From contig JACAXG010000205.1 of assembly GCA_018881555.1 (NCBI GenBank), forward strand, positions 1 to 64,000: a stretch of DNA of 64,000 nucleotides, read 5' to 3'. Origin of the DNA: Amblyornis subalaris (taxonomy: Eukaryota; Chordata; Aves; Passeriformes; Ptilonorhynchidae). The notes beneath the pieces are model-generated. The model had not been told where the DNA came from. It saw only the letters and a program-made list of their open reading frames with translations, and made no database searches. Position numbers and translations under genes: made by a program. Shown piece after piece: positions 52,201-61,834 of the stretch (positions within the stretch are counted from its first letter, which is position 1; every line of letters starts with the position of its first letter).

Positions 52201-55200
52201 CAAGTCTTACACCTGTCCCCTTTCTGCCCCAGCCTTCTGCTGCCCACTCTGCTGTCTTGTTCGTGCTAATACTAAGACACAAATGAGACCCAGATCTCTG
52301 TGATTAGAAAAAGATTTCACGGAAGTTTTGACACTGTTTTTTTCTTGCAATAGCCTTCTACAGATCCCAAATAACTTAGCAGAGTATAAAAAGGTTACAG
52401 AACTGTTTTTTTAACCTGGAAAAAAATGGTCATATCACTAGAACAAAACAGAGCTACTCAAAGCAAATAACGCTAACAAGTACTCAGTAAATCTGAGAAG
52501 CTTTTCCTTTAACTTTTTTCCCAAAGTCATACTAGCCATTCATCATCAAATACACATCTTAAAAAAAACTAATTCATAACCTACCACATATTGTACAGAA
52601 CTGTTCATCACTTCTGTTTAGGAATTATTTTCTCTATTCTGCATTTTTCTATATTTTTAATGACATAAGACACTATTTTCTTAAGTCTCACGACACAGGG
52701 CATTAATTATTTGCAGCTCAAATTGATAAAATACTGCAATAAATTCAACATCAATGCTGTACTATTTCTATTTACATTTAAAACAACAATAAAAATGCCT
52801 GACTCATGTCAGACTAACTTCTTTTGAGCTATACCATTGTGTTGCTCCTGTCAAGCAGGCTGCTAACAGAATGTAAGCTTTGTATTTTGCATTTTGAAAA
52901 TACCTTCTTGGAAAACCAGAATTTTCAGCATCAAGATTAAAGAAAACTTTAATTTTCTGTGAATTAGAAACTTGTTGCTTTAGATTGACCAGTGCAGTCA
53001 GAAGAAAAATCTAAGAATCCCTGCTTCTGGGTCCTGAGACAGATTATCTGGAGATTAATTAGAATAGATAAGCACTTAAAACAAGCAAAGCACAACAACA
53101 AAAACCCCTCAAACTCCAAATCTTTGAATCATCATCCAACACAGCACTAGAGTGTTGTTTTGCCTGTCTCACTCATAATGCAGCTCTCTACATGGTCAAA
53201 TTAAATTTCTTCTCTTCAGTACTTCATGTACGAGCCCCTCTTGGACCCCCTCTAATTAAGTATCTTCTCAAACATGATACAAGTAACTTTCTAAATATGA
53301 ATACTTTAGGGGTGAAACCGGGAGATTAAAAGGACCCTTCAAAGCTGACTACACAGCCTTCAGTAATGCATTTCAGCTCCCTACAAAACCACAAAGAAAA
53401 GGTTGAGTACTGTTAATCATATTAAGCCAGAGACATTAATGGGGAAATTGAGGCTTTAAATCCATACTCCACCCTCCCTAACTTCAACACCTATCTGAGC
53501 ACTACAGGATTATCACTTGCAATTCTCAGGGTGAAAGCCATCCTGGAATTCCGAAATGTGTTTGTTTTGGTTTGGTTTGTTAATGCAGATGGAAGAAGAG
53601 GTAATAAATGTGGCAACACAGTAGTTCAGATTTCTGCCAAAGTAAATGGAAAAGGCATTCAACTCATCCTCTGCCAGAGGAGGTTTCACTGCTACACCTC
53701 CTGCTTCAAGGAACAGCATGCTCACTGCTAGCTCAAACACTGAACTGTGATGAAAAACACCTAAAATCACATAGTTAGAATAGCCCCATTTTCAGAAGCA
53801 AGCACATGGCATCAGATAAAATTATTCTAGAACCTAAAGTTTAGAATGAGATAGGAGACAGCTTGCAGATCAAAATCCAAAAGGTATGTATTCAAAACTA
53901 AGAATTGCAGAGCTATTTTTCAGGCCAGACTTCTTTTGCAATGCTTAGTCCAAATTAACTATGCCCAGCACACTACCAAACACTAAAATAGTGTAGCAAT
54001 GTCCTGTAGGAACACAGTCAGTCTCTAAGCTATACAGTTGCAGCTACCAGACTGGTGTTATTTTCATTCACTCGGCCTCTCTCCCGTTCTTCCATAGGAA
54101 ATAAAAATCCAAACCACCACATCTGGTTAGAACTGTAGGCAAAGTATATGCTAGATGACAAGGAATGAGAAATAGAAGTTTTAAATTTCTGTTTATGGGT
54201 TGTAATCAATGCAGCAGTTAATGCACTGAAGGTATGATCTGCCGGACTCAGACATACAAGCTGATTTTACAGCAGTCTTGCATTATTTTACATAAGCATT
54301 TCATTTAGGGACATTATAACTGCAGTACTCTACCTGTGAAAAGCTGGTCCAGTCAGGGAGCAAAAGTATTGATGAATGTGAATCTTAATACCAACTCACA
54401 AACTAATGTAATACCATTTTGGTCCTATTTAGCTTATTCAATTACTTACTTTGGGAAGTATACCAACTTTAATAACAACTAAACCAATTTGAATCTGCCT
54501 ATATTTGAAATTTGTATGTATTTAGACAAGTCATTTACACAAATTAATCTGGAAAAATCACAAACAACACTGCCTCAAGACCTAACTTCTCGTCTGCCTA
54601 TTCTAACCACCTCACTTTCTGAAAATATACTCTTAATAAATTGTAAATTTAATTAGGCCACTTACAGTTACCCTCAGTTTACTGACTAATTTACAGATGC
54701 ACAGATGACAATGAGGCTCAAGTCATGCCAAAAACTTGAAATGCTATGTATAGCAGTAACTGATTTCTATTTTACACCCTGAACTTCAAGAACACTGCAA
54801 GACCTGTACGGAGTCTGTGTTCTGGTGTATTCTCACAACTTTAAAATAGCATTGTAACAGAAGTTATTTCCAGGACCTATCATATTGAGGGAACAGAGAA
54901 ATCTTATCAACAAGCTTTTGACACTGATCTGATTTAAAAAAGGGGTAGGGATGAGGGAGCTCAAAGATTTAAACAAATTTGAAAAAAGCAGTAACACTCA
55001 ACATCAAAAACATATCAAGCCAAAAATACACTTTTTGATTTTACTATATATAGCAGCTGTCCTATTAGACACCCTTCTCCTTTCCCATGTTGTTACTTTA
55101 ATTTGAAAGGTCCTATGAAATAAAAATACTGCCTTCAGTTATTAGTTTAACTGCAAGTGTGGTAAATCCAAATTAAACTGGAATTAGAGATAATTTTCAC

Positions 55201-56759
55201 TACAGAAACTCCCTATTCTTTAACCCAGAACAACTCTGGGAATTCTGAACTAGTCGTTTAATAATGAGAGGCATGTTGAGGAATCTATTCTCAACAGAAG
55301 AAAGATGCTTCAGGAAACTGAAATTTAATACTATACTACCGTTTAAAGACTACAGTGCAACATGAAAACCTCTTGTTCATTAAGGTTCCTTCCTTTCAGG
55401 AGCTCCACTTAGCAAGATCATTCATAGGATGAGTCAGAAAAGTAGTGTTTAAACAAGACGTCACTGAAGGAGATTCTAGTGAGGAGCACGAAGCAGCAAT
55501 CAGCTGGAGTCATATTTTCGTTTTTCACAGCAGATAGGCTGTTTCAGCAATTACTCACAGCAATAACTATATCCACAAACTCTCAAAACTGCTTAACAGA
55601 TGTCAAAGTACCAGTGACACAGCCCAAGTTGCTAACTGCTTTTCTTCTTTCTCCAAAAGGCAGAAACCCTTTTTGAGATAAAGCCGCTATTTTACTTTCC
55701 TCCATCAAAAAAAGAAAAAATCAACAATGACAGCAATTCTTCTCTTGAACTAGGTGAAAAATAATTTGTAATAATTTATAAATGCCACCTTCTCCTGATG
55801 TTTTCTAAAGCCAGGTTGTAGGCCCCCCATACTGCTGCAGTTCTCTGGAACAAATTTTTTAATACACCTTTCTGCATGACTGTCATTCTACATATATACA
55901 ACACTATCTATTATTACCTATGTTTTTTTCATGGCCGGTTTATAATTGCCAAATTTAGAACCTAGAAGAATTCAGAAACAAACCATATTTCCCTCAGGAA
56001 CAAGAAAAGCTATAGGTATTAAGTTTCAAAATACAGTCACAGCTGTCATACACGTTTGTAAAACAGCTGAGAGCAGAATTTTCAGCACAAACTGAAGAAA
56101 AATGGCTTTTTAAAAAGGAAATAACTTTGGAGGTTGTGCAACTACATGTTTCAAATAATATTACTAGTAAACCTCTATCTGCTCCACACCTCAGTGAATT
56201 CACTAGATCACGTTGCCCTTAAGTAAATCACTTACATTATAGAACAGACAAAACTCTTAGATTTACAAAAATTAGTCTTAAATTCAGTTAACTGAGATAC
56301 CTAAATCTCAGTTCCCAAAAAATATAACTGAAGCATTAGTAAGCATCTTTAGCGATATCTATGCCTTTCAGGATGCTACACTGCGATCTTCTCACACGAT
56401 GTAAAAGAGGAGCTTCGTATTTGTTACAGTGCCAAATTTCCTGAAAACAGAGGGACGGCCATCGCCTTCACACAGGTCACTCACTCTTCGGCAGCAGGGC
56501 TCTTGGTTGTTTATTTTGCTGGGTCTAAGGAAGTCTTGGCCGCCTGTCCCCAGGTCACCGCAGTGCCAGCCTCACCGACCAGGCGAGGGAGAAGGGCTGC
56601 CCAACAACTCACCGGCTTACTGGGGTACACCTTGGAGAGGTGGGACTTCAGCTTGCCTACAGTCCACTCCAGAAAGCAGCTGATGGTCTGGTCCGTGTAT
56701 TTCTGGTTGGGGGCCTTGATGATGAGGGTCACCGGGTGCTCCACCACGCTCTGGTCCAT
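37092..56759 (-). CDS. HERPUD2: HERPUD2, ER-membrane ubiquitin-like-domain protein (8 spliced coding exons)
   Basis: This is the whole coding span of an intact HERPUD2 gene. HERPUD family proteins sit in the ER membrane with both ends facing the cytosol and act around ER-associated degradation with HRD1-type ubiquitin ligases. The spliced product is 406 residues, the usual family length. In order it has a ubiquitin-like domain (about 10-85), a Ser/Thr-rich linker (about 95-165), an aromatic WWQQMY motif (195-200), a conserved NRDWLDWMYTFSRAA block (274-288), a hydrophobic membrane region (about 287-315), an acidic stretch (357-372) and a conserved C-terminus ending in EGPPQVGN. The start codon has a strong Kozak context (A at -3, G at +4). 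Intron phases are 0,0,0,2,2,2,0. No frameshift or premature stop was seen. Identification rests on recognising the protein from recall of the family, not on a search. Confidence 0.97.
37254..38888 (-). other. HERPUD2: HERPUD2 introns 6 and 7, either side of exon 7
   Basis: Intron 6 (37700-38888, phase 2) and intron 7 (37254-37584, phase 0) are short and AT-rich. No embedded element was recognised. Confidence 0.8.
37585..37699 (-). CDS. HERPUD2: HERPUD2 coding exon 7
   Basis: This 115-bp exon completes Leu-315 and encodes residues 316-353: HQAGWFPFRQEGG, then a Gln/Asn-rich stretch and PDLEEM. The acceptor (CTTTCTTACATAG) has a weak pyrimidine tract. The donor is ATG|GTGAGT, phase 0. Confidence 0.96.
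38889..39212 (-). CDS. HERPUD2: HERPUD2 coding exon 6 (membrane segment)
   Basis: This 324-bp exon completes Tyr-207 and encodes residues 208-314 plus two bases of Leu-315. It starts with a variable Ala/Val/Pro-rich linker. The conserved NVQMNAQGGPVVNEEDFNRD block follows, then WLDWMYTFSRAAILLSIVYF and a run of hydrophobic residues to Leu-315, predicted to be the membrane-embedded hairpin or paired segments. The acceptor is TTTTTAG and the donor TATTT|GTGAGT, phase 2. Confidence 0.97.
39510..39632 (-). CDS. HERPUD2: HERPUD2 coding exon 5
   Basis: This 123-bp exon completes Gly-166 and encodes residues 167-206 plus two bases of Tyr-207. It carries PAFSPLQMIWWQQMYVRQYY, the aromatic Trp/Tyr-rich motif typical of HERPUD proteins. 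The acceptor is TTTTCTAG and the donor TA|GTAAGT, phase 2. The following intron is only 297 bp. Confidence 0.96.
39633..45342 (-). other. HERPUD2: HERPUD2 intron 4
   Basis: This 5.7-kb phase-2 intron is the largest. It holds a TA-rich microsatellite (44509-44550) and a purine-rich stretch (about 41786-42050) that gives a spurious plus-strand open frame. No other element was recognised. Confidence 0.85.
44509..44550. repeat. (TA)n-rich microsatellite in HERPUD2 intron 4
   Basis: Three TA tracts are separated by short CA/CAACA interruptions; likely polymorphic. Confidence 0.85.
45343..45500 (-). CDS. HERPUD2: HERPUD2 coding exon 4
   Basis: This 158-bp exon encodes residues 114-165 plus two bases of a split Gly-166 codon. 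It is the low-complexity Ser/Thr/Asn linker (NLDHSGSTAASPTNQEATST and onward), then SHQFPYLMQ. The acceptor is TTTTTAAG and the donor CAAGG|GTAAGT, phase 2. This is the most divergent part of the protein relative to the mammalian form I recall, as expected of a linker. Confidence 0.93.
45501..47556 (-). other. HERPUD2: HERPUD2 intron 3
   Basis: This 2.1-kb phase-0 intron is AT-rich. No repeat or conserved exon was recognised. Confidence 0.85.
47557..47670 (-). CDS. HERPUD2: HERPUD2 coding exon 3
   Basis: This 114-bp exon encodes residues 76-113. It finishes the ubiquitin-like domain (QDEYHMVHLVCTSRTPPSSP) and starts the Ser-rich linker, ending in five consecutive serines. The acceptor is TTTTTAG and the donor TCA|GTGAGT, both phase 0. 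Confidence 0.96.
47671..50942 (-). other. HERPUD2: HERPUD2 intron 2
   Basis: This 3.3-kb phase-0 intron is AT-rich and has one CR1 3'-end fragment (50597-50721) in antisense orientation to the gene. Nothing else was recognised. Confidence 0.85.
50597..50721 (+). mobile_element. CR1 LINE 3' end inside HERPUD2 intron 2
   Basis: About 125 bp of CR1 3' UTR ends in GGTCCCTTCCAACCCAAGCC followed by ATTCCATGATAC, a decayed octamer tail. It is 5'-truncated and opposite in orientation to HERPUD2. Confidence 0.88.
50943..51020 (-). CDS. HERPUD2: HERPUD2 coding exon 2
   Basis: This 78-bp exon encodes residues 50-75, STKDQRLVYSG followed by RLLPDHLQLKDVLRK, the second half of the ubiquitin-like fold. 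It is bounded by a CCTAG acceptor and an AAA|GTAAGC donor, both phase 0. Its short length means it is not an obvious open frame on its own; it was found by homology to the family and fits the flanking phases exactly. Confidence 0.96.
51021..56612 (-). other. HERPUD2: HERPUD2 intron 1
   Basis: This 5.6-kb phase-0 intron runs from the GTGAGT donor to a CCTAG acceptor. The first 130 bp belong to the CpG island; the rest is AT-rich. It contains a CAAA-type simple repeat (51511-51537). I recognised no interspersed element or second gene in it. Confidence 0.85.
51511..51537 (+). repeat. (CAAA)n simple repeat in HERPUD2 intron 1
   Basis: A-rich with periodic C. Confidence 0.8.
56613..56759 (-). CDS. 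HERPUD2: HERPUD2 coding exon 1
   Basis: It encodes residues 1-49, beginning MDQSVVEHPVTLIIKAPNQK, which is the first half of the ubiquitin-like domain. The exon ends at a phase-0 donor reading CCG then GTGAGT on the minus strand. Translation is set to the ATG at 56759; the frame is also open a few codons upstream, but only from a GTG, so the ATG is the start. The exon lies inside the CpG island. Confidence 0.97.
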
Positions 56760-57103
56760 GCTGCCCACGGGGCTGGCCGGCCCTGCCCCGCTCTCCTCCT
56801 GCCCGGGGACACGACGCCGCTCGAAGCTCTGGGGGGGCTCCGGGCGGGCTCAGCGGCCGGGGGCGAACTCCCCGGGGAAGCTGGGGGAGCCCATCTCCGT
56901 GCTGGCGCTCCGGGAACCGCAGCCGCGGGGGATCGCACCCCCGCGGAGGGAAGGGAGAAAGGACAGCGCGGCACCCGGAACACACCCGGCCGGGCCAAGC
57001 CCTCCACCCGCAACACCACCTCGGCCTCCGGCCGCCGCCGCCACGTAAAATGGAGGCCGGAAGCGGCGCGGCTGCTCCCGCCCTCCGCCGCTGCCACCGA
57101 GCG

Positions 57104-57117
57104 GCACCGGGGGGCGC
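57104..57117 (+). promoter_or_regulatory. CTCF-like match in HERPUD2 promoter
   Basis: GCACCGGGGGGCGC matches 12 of 14 positions of the CTCF core in plus orientation. In so GC-rich a block a chance match is quite possible. Confidence 0.3.
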
Positions 57118-57442
57118 CCGCGGGCCGAGCGGGCGGGCGTGACGCAGTGGCGGGCGGGGGGGCCGTGTCGGGCTGCCGCGAGTGTGGCCGTGGGCGGAGG
57201 CCGCGGTACGAGGTGTGGGTGTTCACCGGCTGCGCGGGTCGGTGTGTTCATTCACTGGAACGTCTCCACTGACTAGAAAGCTTAAATGCTTCTTAGCAGC
57301 GGAATTAAAGTTTTGTTGCTTGTGTGTCTTGCCTCCGTCACCATTGCGTGGGAACGCCTTAGTGTATTTATCCCAAATAGCCTTGTGAGGTCAGGAAATG
57401 ATATTTTATAATCAGAATGGAGGCCACATAATGTCAAGATCA

Positions 57443-58380
57443 CAGAATGTTTTGGGTTGGAAGGGACCTTAAAGATCATCTATTCCCAGTCCCCTACCAA
57501 GTGCAGGGACACCTTCCACTAGACCAGGGTGGTCAGGGACCCCTCCAACCTGGCCTTGAGCACTCACGGGGATGGGGCATCCACAACTTCTCTAAGTAAC
57601 CTGTTCCGGCCTCACCACAGTAAAGAATCATTTCCTAATATCGAATCTAAACCTAGTCTCTTTCAGTTTGAATCCATTCCCCCTCATCCTGGCACTACAT
57701 GCCCTTGCATAATGTCCATCTGTATGTTTCTTGTAGGCTCCCTTCAGGTTCTGGAGGGCTGCAATTAGGTCACCCCAAAGCCTTCTCTTTTCCAGGCTGA
57801 ACAAACCCAATTCTTACACCCTTTCCTTGTAGGAAAGGTGCTCCATCCCTCTAATTGTCTTGGTGGTGTCCTCTGGACTTGCTCCAACAGGTCCGTGTCC
57901 TTCCTGTGCTGGGACCCCAGAGCTGGATGCAGTGTTCCAGGTGGGGTCTCACCAGAGCAGAGTAGAGAGACAGAATCCCCTCCCTTGTCCTGCTGGCCAC
58001 ACTGCTTTTGATGCAGCCGAGGATATGCTTGGCTTTCTGGGCTGTGAACACACACTGCTGGGTCATGTTCACCCTCTCATCCACCAGCACCCCCAAGTCC
58101 TTCTCCCCAGGGCTGTTCTCAATCAGTTCTTCAAGTACTGTGTTGTACCCCCCTATGTTGATACTGAGGGTTGCCCTGACCCAGGTGCAGCACCTTGTAC
58201 TTGGTCTTATTAAACCTCATTAGTTTCCCATGGGCCCACTTCTTGAGCTTGTCCATGTCCCTCTGGATGGCATCCCAGCACCACTCAGCTTGGTGTCATC
58301 TGCAAATTTGCTGAGAGTGCACTCAATCCCTTTGTTTACGTCATTAATGGAGATATTAAATAACACTTGTCTCAATATGG
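57443..58380 (-). mobile_element. CR1 LINE, about 940 bp, just upstream of HERPUD2
   Basis: The CR1 3' end is at 57443 (ACAGAATGTTTTGGGTTGG on the plus strand). The copy runs into the reverse-transcriptase region, where the minus strand encodes FNISINDVNKGIECTLSKFA followed by DDTKLSGA, the CR1 catalytic ADD segment. Frameshifts interrupt it. It lies about 200 bp beyond the CpG island. Confidence 0.92.
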
Positions 58381-59267
58381 ACTCCTTATGTTGCTCAAGA
58401 GCTGTGTCTAAAACCATAAAATAAGTTTCTGAATTTCCAAGTTGGCACTGCAAACTTTTAATCGTCAACAGGATTTTTCAGTTGCTGAATTAAAGAAAAT
58501 ACTTTAAAGGATAACCTTCAAGGTTGATGGATAAAATGACAATGAATAAGGGAAGAGTTCAGTGCATGAGACTTCTGCCGAAAATCTCTACAATAAAAGA
58601 TTACTTCATTAACTTGATAGAAAAAAAAAAAAAGCTTATAAAAATCCAAATTGTCTTTTGAATGAACAAATATTATTTCCTTCTATTTCCTTCTGTCTTC
58701 AAACACTAACTACAGAAGGCACAAGAGTTTCAGACGGGTTTGATTTTTTCAGTAGATAGCGTTCCTTTAATGCCAAAGAATCAGACCTTTCATTAAGATG
58801 GAGAGAGGCACGGGGAAGTTTGCTAATAAAGAGAGGAACATAAGGAACTCCAGCTTCTGAAGGGAAAGATAAAAAGAAGAGCCCGAAGGAACATCATCAG
58901 CCCCCAGGACCTACTTCTCCCTTTTAAATAAAACCCGGATGCAGACAACAGTTAATGTGAGAATTTGCAAAGGCAGAGGAAACAGTCTCAAATTTTATGT
59001 TTATTGACTTCTAATTACTTTCCTCTACAATGACTCCTTTGCAAACCTCGTGTTTGAGATGGAGCATGAGACCTCTGTGTTCCTACAGCACCTGTTGCCT
59101 TTGAGATGGCTTATCAGGTTGTAAATGTGGACAACTGGTACTTGACAGCACCTTCAGCTGCAATACTCAACATGCTCATACCAGTTTCCCAATTCCTTCC
59201 CTTGTTATATAAGAACAATTGTTTGCTCTTGAAATTCTGAACATGCTGTCACTACCAGGGCATGTTA

Positions 59268-59292
59268 CTTGGAATTCCTGGGAATTTCCAAG
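59268..59292. promoter_or_regulatory. Imperfect palindrome containing NF-kB and STAT-like sites
   Basis: The 25-bp segment starts CTTGGAATTCC and ends GGGAATTTCCAAG. It contains GGGAATTTCC (59280-59289), a perfect match to the NF-kB consensus GGGRNWYYCC. An overlapping TTCCTGGGAA has STAT-type TTC-N4-GAA spacing. Confidence 0.35.
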
Positions 59293-59762
59293 AATAAACT
59301 AGAATTTCCAAACACTAGGCAAATATTTGTACATAAGGCAATGCACCAAAATGAATCAGCTAGCAGATCATGAGCACTTGGAAGGATTACTCCACAAAAA
59401 TCAAGGCAAATAGTACATAGAACTTTTCATTCAAGATAGTTGCAACTATATGGCTTGACAATTTGGTGGTCTATATGCACACACAGTGTTTCTACTTTAG
59501 CTGCTTTACAAATTACACGCTTTAGCTACTATACAAATTTTCAGACTTGGCATGACCAAGAAATCTCCTGAGTTACAACCTGAGAAAAGTAAAATCTCTT
59601 CCGTGGTGGCATTTTAGAAGCTGTGTGTTGTGCCAGCTCTGTGAGCAGATCCCTGCACTGTGCACAGGCCCTCGAGGGGCAGAATGACACTTGCAACAAT
59701 CTTGTTTTAGGACTAAAACTTAAAGCCTTGTAAAAATGGTTCAGCATTATTTTATGTTTCAG

Positions 59763-59850
59763 AAAATCATAGACTCATAGAATCATAGAATGATTTGGGT
59801 TGGAAGGGACATAAAAGCTCATTCCAACCCCGTCTTATGGGGGCATAAAT
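59763..59850 (-). mobile_element. CR1 LINE 3' tail, very short
   Basis: ATCATAG repeats (three copies of the reverse-complemented octamer tail) are followed by GATTTGGGTTGGAAGGGAC. It is a severely 5'-truncated insertion. Confidence 0.88.
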
Positions 59851-60295
59851 GCCCCCTCTCATGGGGACATGTCTTATATACATTTTTAAGTATCATATCA
59901 CACCAAGAATCCATTTGATATTTTAACATGAAAGAAATTATGTTGTTATTCTTAATACTTGTCTGGCTTGACATACCTTGACACATCCACAGTAATCTTT
60001 CTGCATATTTGTATCATCTGTGACATCTCTGTAGTTCAGAGGAAAAAATGTGGCAAATCTTTAAGAATGCCCAAACTTTTTTATTAATAAAGGAATTCAT
60101 GCATTAAAATGTTATGAAAGACTGAGGGATTACCTTCTGACTCTTGAAATGTCTAAAACAGGTACTTGATTTGAGAGTTGGGCCTTTGTATACAGCCATT
60201 CCCATACAGACTACACATGGGAAAATGCAGAGCATATGAGATGCTGCATCTCTAGGCCCTTAGCTGTTAGGCACAGAAGATACGTGTATGATTAA

Positions 60296-60752
60296 GCTAT
60301 TAGAGAGTATCCAAAGGGAGGCCATGAAGATGGTGGCCAGTCTAGAAGGGAATTCATACAAGAGTGGCTGAGGTCACTTGGTTTTGTTCAGCCTGGAGGA
60401 GACTGAGGAGAGACCTCATTGCAGGCAGCAGCTTCCTCACAAGGGAAGCAGAGGGGCAGGCACTGATCTCTATGGTGACCAGTGACAGGGCCTAAGGGCA
60501 CAGCATGAAGTCAGGGGAGGTTTAGGTTGGGCAACCACCAGAGGGTGGTTGAGCACTGGAACTCAGGGTGTTCCCCGAGACTCCCCAGGGAAGTGTCACA
60601 GCACCGAGCCTGACAAAGTTCAAGAAGCATTTGGACAATACTCTCAGTCACAGGGTGTGATTCTTGGGGCTGTCCTGCATAGGGCCAGGAGTTGGACTTG
60701 ATGATCCTTGTGGGTCCCTTCCAATTCGGGGTATTCTGTGATTCTGTGACTC
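60296..60752 (+). mobile_element. CR1 LINE, 3' part
   Basis: The copy starts near GGGAGGCCATGAAGATGGTG and runs through the CR1 3' UTR. It ends in GGTCCCTTCCAATTCGGGGT then ATTCTGTG octamer repeats. It is about 457 bp in plus orientation. Confidence 0.9.
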
Positions 60753-60842
60753 TAGTCCGCGCTGATATCCGTTTATCAAGTTGGAATAGATCAAAATCTC
60801 GAGTTATTAGCAGTAAAATATAATCTCTGTTTCTCGATTATT

Positions 60843-60864
60843 TTTATTCATTTATTTATTTATC
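60843..60864 (+). repeat. (TTTA)n microsatellite
   Basis: About five TTTA/TTCA units. Confidence 0.8.
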
Positions 60865-61820
60865 TTCTGATAAGATAGTATACGGGCTAAAAACTTGGAT
60901 CATTTCTTTCTTTAATTCCTCTGCAGAAGCCAGCAGGGCACATCTTAGGCTCTGTGACATGAAGTAAAATCACAGCAGTTGCAGGCTGAGTTGCAACTAA
61001 CAATTTCAGCCTCTTCTGTTATTTATACTAATAGTTGGGGTCATGTGAAATGGCTGACCTGTATGTGGGATGACAACCAGAAAGAACTTGAGAATCTCTA
61101 TGCTCAGACACATCAGTTTTCTCCAAGACTTTTTAAAAACTCTGCCTTACCATGAAACAATCACAAGGATTCACACATTCTTTCTCCAGAACAAACAACT
61201 TTCAGAAAATCAGTATTTCAGTCCTTGCCAAGATTTTTTCTTATGAATCGCAGAATTTACATTTCAATTAATGATTTGGAAAACTTGATTTATGAGGAAA
61301 AAAGAGTGGGTTTGTGCTGTTTGTGCTCCCTTCAGTTGTATACATGCAGCCAGAGTGGTTTATTCCTTAAGAAAACTAAGGGAAAGGTCATGTTCACATG
61401 GGTTTTCTCACTCTGGAAGTGTGTATCATCTCCTCAGTACTAGAAATATTGCTAATTCCCAACAGTACTATAGGAATTTCCATAATGGATTTCCGTCACA
61501 AAAAATGTCTCTGTAAGCCTTTTTGTTGCCATATTAACAACACTGTCAAACAGGTTTGACTACATATCTTTTGACAAGAAGCATATGATTTGTCAGTGAT
61601 ATTTCTGATATTTCTGTAAGCAAACAAGCTGAAATGCTTATAATTTTAAATATAATGATGGGCTGTTCAGTTGTTTGTCAGGACTTGTATGCCTATGTTT
61701 TCTATATGCACCAGTTGATCCTCCCCTTAACCTTTGAGGCCAGTGGCCAATTTCCATCAAACTTCACAAGGGGTAGCAGTGAGATATTACTGAAGTCTTC
61801 AAGAACTATGGTGTTATTAA

Positions 61821-61834
61821 GAGAGAGAGAGAGA
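61821..61834 (+). repeat. (GA)n microsatellite
   Basis: Seven GA units. Confidence 0.85.

Larger units (their letters stand above)
56480..57260 (-). promoter_or_regulatory. HERPUD2: HERPUD2 CpG-island promoter and 5' UTR
   Basis: This is a dense CpG-rich block in otherwise AT-rich DNA, covering coding exon 1 and about 500 bp upstream. I see no TATA box. Visible motifs are a YY1-like AAAATGGAGGC (57047-57057), an ETS-type CCGGAAGCG (57057-57065), a CTCF-like match on the plus strand (57104-57117) and, on the minus strand, TTACGTGG (57041-57048), one base from the unfolded-protein-response element TGACGTGG. A CCCCCCCAG acceptor-like sequence near 56829 leaves open a separate non-coding 5' exon. 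The transcription start cannot be placed. Confidence 0.8.

Noticed and set aside
56503..57272. Plus-strand open frames up to 210 residues opposite HERPUD2 exon 1
   Set aside because: They arise from GC-rich, stop-poor CpG-island sequence antisense to a well-supported exon. The composition (Arg/Ala/Gly/Pro) is typical of this, with no family resemblance.
57860..58468. Open frames of 70-117 residues at 57.8-58.5 kb
   Set aside because: They are frames through a CR1 copy, not host genes.
61225..61516. 72- and 74-residue plus-strand frames
   Set aside because: They overlap each other, have no codon-use or domain support, and have no splice context that I recognise.
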